This document shows positions 31,437 to 33,859 of a DNA stretch of 33,859 nt, piece after piece (within the stretch, counting starts at the first letter, position 1; each line of letters starts with the position of its first letter). This DNA comes from an uncultured Lachnospiraceae bacterium (lineage in GTDB: Bacteria > Bacillota > Clostridia > Lachnospirales > Lachnospiraceae): assembly GCA_910585895.1 (NCBI GenBank), contig CAJUHY010000027.1, forward strand, positions 1 through 33,859, read 5' to 3'. Under the pieces are notes generated by a model, which was given only the letters and a program-made list of their open reading frames with translations, did no database searches and was not told the DNA's origin. The position numbers and the translations under genes were made by a program.

Positions 31437-32840
31437 TTAAAACCTGAAATAAAGAAAAGGGTTATACGAACCGTCAACAAGATATGCGGTACACACCACA
31501 AGCAATATAGAAATTGCCAAAGGTTCGGCAAAAATCTCAATATTACCGCCTACAGAAGTTTTACTCACACGGTTCCATATCCTTTTAGGCAGCGGAGTTG
31601 CACCAATTATGGCAACGGTGAGCACAACGCCGTAACTGCGCAAGTAGTATAAGAATTCTTCCGAAATCAAGGGATATCCGCCGACGCAAAACATTGCTTT
31701 TAAATAAGAGAATGCTTGCCCCATACTTGCCGAATCAAAAATCACAAAACTGATAATCACCAGAATAATTACATACAAATGATTCCATATATAATATCTA
31801 TGCAGATACTTAAGCAACCAGAGTTTCTCCAACATAAGCAGCAACGCAAAATAAAGCCCCCAGACAATAAAGTTCCAAGCCGCTCCATGCCAAAAGCCGG
31901 TAAGCATCCAGACCACAAGAATATTAAATAAATGACGAAAAACGCCGACGCGATTACCGCCAAGCGGAATATAGACATAATCGCGGAACCATGAGCCGAG
32001 CGACATATGCCAACGCTGCCAAAATTCGGTAATGCTTTCAGAAATATAAGGGAAATTAAAGTTTTCAGGGAAACTGAATCCAAAAATTTTACCAAGACCA
32101 ATAGCCATATCACTGTAACCGGAAAAATCAAAATAAACGTGAAGCGAATACGCCACAGCGTAAAGCCAGAAGAAAAGTACAGATTTATCATGCGATTCAC
32201 GGAAAATGCTGCAAAGCTCACCCAGCAGGTTGGCAATCATTATTTTTTTGCCAAGCCCTATGGTAAAACGGCGTATACCAACCGCAATCTTTTCAAGAGA
32301 ATGAGTTCGCTCCTTAAGCTGATTCGCAATATCGGAATAACGAACAATAGGTCCAGCAATAAGTTGAGGAAAGAGCGCAACATAAGCCGCAAGATTAATA
32401 AGGTTCTTCTGTGCCGCAACCTCCCGACGATAAACATCGATGGTATAACTAAGTATCTGGAATGTATAAAAGCTAATTCCAACAGGCAGTGTTACCTGTA
32501 GCAGCGGCATGGAGAGCCCCGTCATTGTATTGAAATTGTCGATAAAGAAATCCACATATTTAAAATATCCAAGTATCGCAAGACTGCTTGAAACAGATAG
32601 TATAAACAGAAGCTTTGATATCTTATTGTGAGAACGGAAACGCTCTATAAGCAACCCAAATATATACCCCAATAGAATGGCAACCACTATCCACACAACA
32701 TATCTCGGCTCGCCCCACCCATAAAAGAACAAACTTGAAAGAAGCAAAACAGTATTTTTTAAACCGCGCGGTGCAATAAAATAGAAAATAAGTACACAAG
32801 GCAAAAACCAGAACAAAAACGGTATGCTTGAGAACAACAT
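31437..32840 (-). CDS. MBOAT-family O-acyltransferase (AlgI/DltB-like)
   Basis: A 467-aa polytopic membrane protein with about ten hydrophobic segments. Family signatures are present: FSGYSDMAIGLGKIFGF, ITEFWQRWHMSLGSWFRDYVY and the catalytic-histidine motif MLTGFWHGAAWN. It moves acyl groups (usually acetyl) across the membrane to a secreted partner, here the DHHW protein encoded next. It is complete, with GAGGAGG before the ATG. It belongs to a three-gene operon with an upstream lipoprotein. Confidence 0.93.
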   Translation of the reverse strand: MLFSSIPFLFWFLPCVLIFYFIAPRGLKNTVLLLSSLFFYGWGEPRYVVWIVVAILLGYIFGLLIERFRSHNKISKLLFILSVSSSLAILGYFKYVDFFIDNFNTMTGLSMPLLQVTLPVGISFYTFQILSYTIDVYRREVAAQKNLINLAAYVALFPQLIAGPIVRYSDIANQLKERTHSLEKIAVGIRRFTIGLGKKIMIANLLGELCSIFRESHDKSVLFFWLYAVAYSLHVYFDFSGYSDMAIGLGKIFGFSFPENFNFPYISESITEFWQRWHMSLGSWFRDYVYIPLGGNRVGVFRHLFNILVVWMLTGFWHGAAWNFIVWGLYFALLLMLEKLWLLKYLHRYYIWNHLYVIILVIISFVIFDSASMGQAFSYLKAMFCVGGYPLISEEFLYYLRSYGVVLTVAIIGATPLPKRIWNRVSKTSVGGNIEIFAEPLAISILLVVCTAYLVDGSYNPFLYFRF

Positions 32841-32900
32841 TTCAGTACCCTCCTCTTTCTAAATGCGCAGGGCTTCCCCGAGAGCAATAACTATCCGGAA

Positions 32901-33500
32901 TTATTCAGTCATTGCCGGAGCATCGACAAGCACATTAGACTGTGCTGCAACCGCTGAACAGGCAGCTACAAGATTATCTATGTTAGCCTCATGCCCATAT
33001 GCGATGACCACATAGTCACCGACAGAGATAACAACTACCTTATCGGGAAAACCGCACATCCAATGCTGCTCCTGAACAACGGTCTTGTATGACTCGGCAA
33101 ACTCGGCTGCCTTCGCAGGCTCTCTCAACTTGGCAACCGCTGAACTGAAAGTGTTGGTATTCATCATATGCTGAAGCGTAGCAACATCATCCTCAAGCAT
33201 ATCGTAAAGTTCATCGGTAACGAGGAGCAGCTGCTTAAAGCTGTCAGCATTATTCTCCGTCAGTTGAAATTGGCCCGGACCTTCTGTACTATGTTCAACA
33301 TCACCTCCAACACAGGGAAACTTATTATCCTCACCAAATGCTGCCCATACCTCGGTATAAAAATCCACAGCAGACTCAATAACAGGCGCTGCGGACTGGC
33401 TGCTATCACCAGTACCATCTTCCGCTTTGTTACAGCCTGTTAAAGCCAGCACAGCAAAACTCATAATCATTATCAGCAGAGTAGAAATCTTTTTTTTCAT
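32901..33500 (-). CDS. Small lipoprotein of the acylation operon
   Basis: A 199-aa lipoprotein with a basic N-terminus, a hydrophobic helix and the lipobox LTGC (Cys at about 23), followed by a Gly/Ser/Asp linker. The mature domain is acidic and unnamed. It resembles DUF4358-type lipoproteins found next to MBOAT/DHHW pairs in Clostridia, an assignment made from memory and not firmly shown. It lies 60 bases before the MBOAT gene on the same strand and likely takes part in the same surface modification. Confidence 0.82.
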   Translation of the reverse strand: MKKKISTLLIMIMSFAVLALTGCNKAEDGTGDSSQSAAPVIESAVDFYTEVWAAFGEDNKFPCVGGDVEHSTEGPGQFQLTENNADSFKQLLLVTDELYDMLEDDVATLQHMMNTNTFSSAVAKLREPAKAAEFAESYKTVVQEQHWMCGFPDKVVVISVGDYVVIAYGHEANIDNLVAACSAVAAQSNVLVDAPAMTE

Positions 33501-33531
33501 CTTGTATTTGTCCTTTCAATTAATATAGTTA

Positions 33532-33549
33532 TGATAATTTAAATTATCA
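33532..33549. promoter_or_regulatory. 18-bp palindrome upstream of the lipoprotein operon
   Basis: TGATAATTTAAATTATCA is perfectly symmetric and lies 32 bases before the lipoprotein start codon. AT-rich sequence makes chance symmetry possible. It resembles but does not match a 7-1-7 Fur box. Confidence 0.4.
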
Positions 33550-33610
33550 TTACAAATTTTTCCCATATATAAAAATAATTAATCAAATTATCCTACTACT
33601 TTTTAAAGTC

Positions 33611-33628
33611 AAAAAAAGAAGACACTTC
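33611..33628 (-). terminator. Weak hairpin with T7 run
   Basis: Minus-strand GAAG-TGT-CTTC followed by seven T, downstream of the degenerate tRNA. The stem is short. No gene was recognised in the rest of 33501-33708; it contains a 20-base-period repeat (ATGGATGTGCGAAAGC / ATGGATTTGCGAGAGT on the minus strand). Confidence 0.4.
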
Positions 33629-33708
33629 GTAAATCAAAAGATGCCCTCAGTCTATTACTCTCGCAAATCCATCGATGCTTTCGCACATCCATAGCCACGT
33701 TTTCTAAA

Positions 33709-33780
33709 CTCCCCGAGTAGGGCTCGCACCCACAACAACTCGGTTAACAGCCAAGCGCTCTACCAACGGGTGCGGTCGCA
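33709..33780 (-). pseudogene. Degenerate tRNA-Asn (GUU) sequence
   Basis: The anticodon arm CTTGG-CTGTTAA-CCGAG (GTT), TTGGTAGAGC of the D-arm and a T-arm GTGGG-TGCGAGC-CCTAC are recognisable. However, the acceptor stem pairs at only 4-5 of 7 positions (TGTGCGA against TCGGGGA), U8 is lost, the D-stem has a mismatch and the T-loop begins TG in place of TT. It is probably a decayed tRNA or a remnant left by integration. Confidence 0.6.
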
Positions 33781-33859
33781 CACCGAAGAAATATGAATTT
33801 TTACGCCCCTTTTTCTACGCGGCTTCTCGGCGGATTAACACGTCTGAATTTCAGAGCCC

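Noticed and set aside
33532..33549. Fur box
   Set aside because: The half-sites are separated by 4 bases where the standard arrangement has 1, and no iron genes are adjacent.

Overview
The window looks like a chromosomal segment from a low-to-mid GC Firmicute of class Clostridia, most likely a gut Lachnospiraceae. The reasons are the AAGGAG ribosome sites throughout, sigma-A promoters, M56/BlaI and WYL regulators, a GH112 lacto-N-biose phosphorylase, and a secreted GH53 galactanase with a Clostridia-style repeat tail. Most genes lie on the minus strand. No rRNA, CRISPR array, prophage or transposase was found.

Layout. Positions 1-2148 (minus) hold the start of a large secreted protein, a zinc-ribbon protein and a Na+/Ca2+ antiporter. 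tyrS (2337-3554, plus) has a perfect consensus promoter and no room for a T-box. At 3638-7019 (minus) a solo trpB and a GH112 phosphorylase form a promoter-linked pair. From 7098 to 14666 (minus) runs a regulatory series: blaI, blaR1/M56, response regulator, histidine kinase, two PepSY proteins, then an rRNA methyltransferase. It has two BlaI operators at the front and a likely response-regulator site (11-bp tandem repeat) before the PepSY genes. tRNA-Cys is at 14810-14881. The galactanase is at 15360-18833 (plus), followed by an ECF sigma/anti-sigma pair at 18975-20580 (minus).

The most interesting part is 20931-28268. A slipin (SPFH) gene and an RtcB RNA ligase gene are separated by 740 bases without a credible protein gene. 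These bases contain (a) tRNA-like arms in circularly permuted order, T-arm then a GUAA-capped stem then a D-arm, as expected of a bacterial Y-RNA-like tRNA mimic, and (b) a 343-nt unit closed by an 11-bp inverted repeat, with a nested 9-bp inverted repeat and three 36-nt-period repeats. Two WYL-domain regulators lie on the far side of rtcB, pointing away from it. An AT-rich restriction-modification pair, with a frameshifted nuclease, sits between rtcB and the WYL genes and looks like a later insertion. I read the whole as an RNA-repair locus (WYL-WYL / RtcB / tRNA mimic / slipin) split by the R-M cassette.

The right end (28318-33500, minus) carries a decayed two-component pair fused by deletion, a PIN-domain remnant, and an operon for extracellular O-acylation (lipoprotein, MBOAT acyltransferase, DHHW/AlgX-like protein). 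A degenerate tRNA-Asn lies near the edge.
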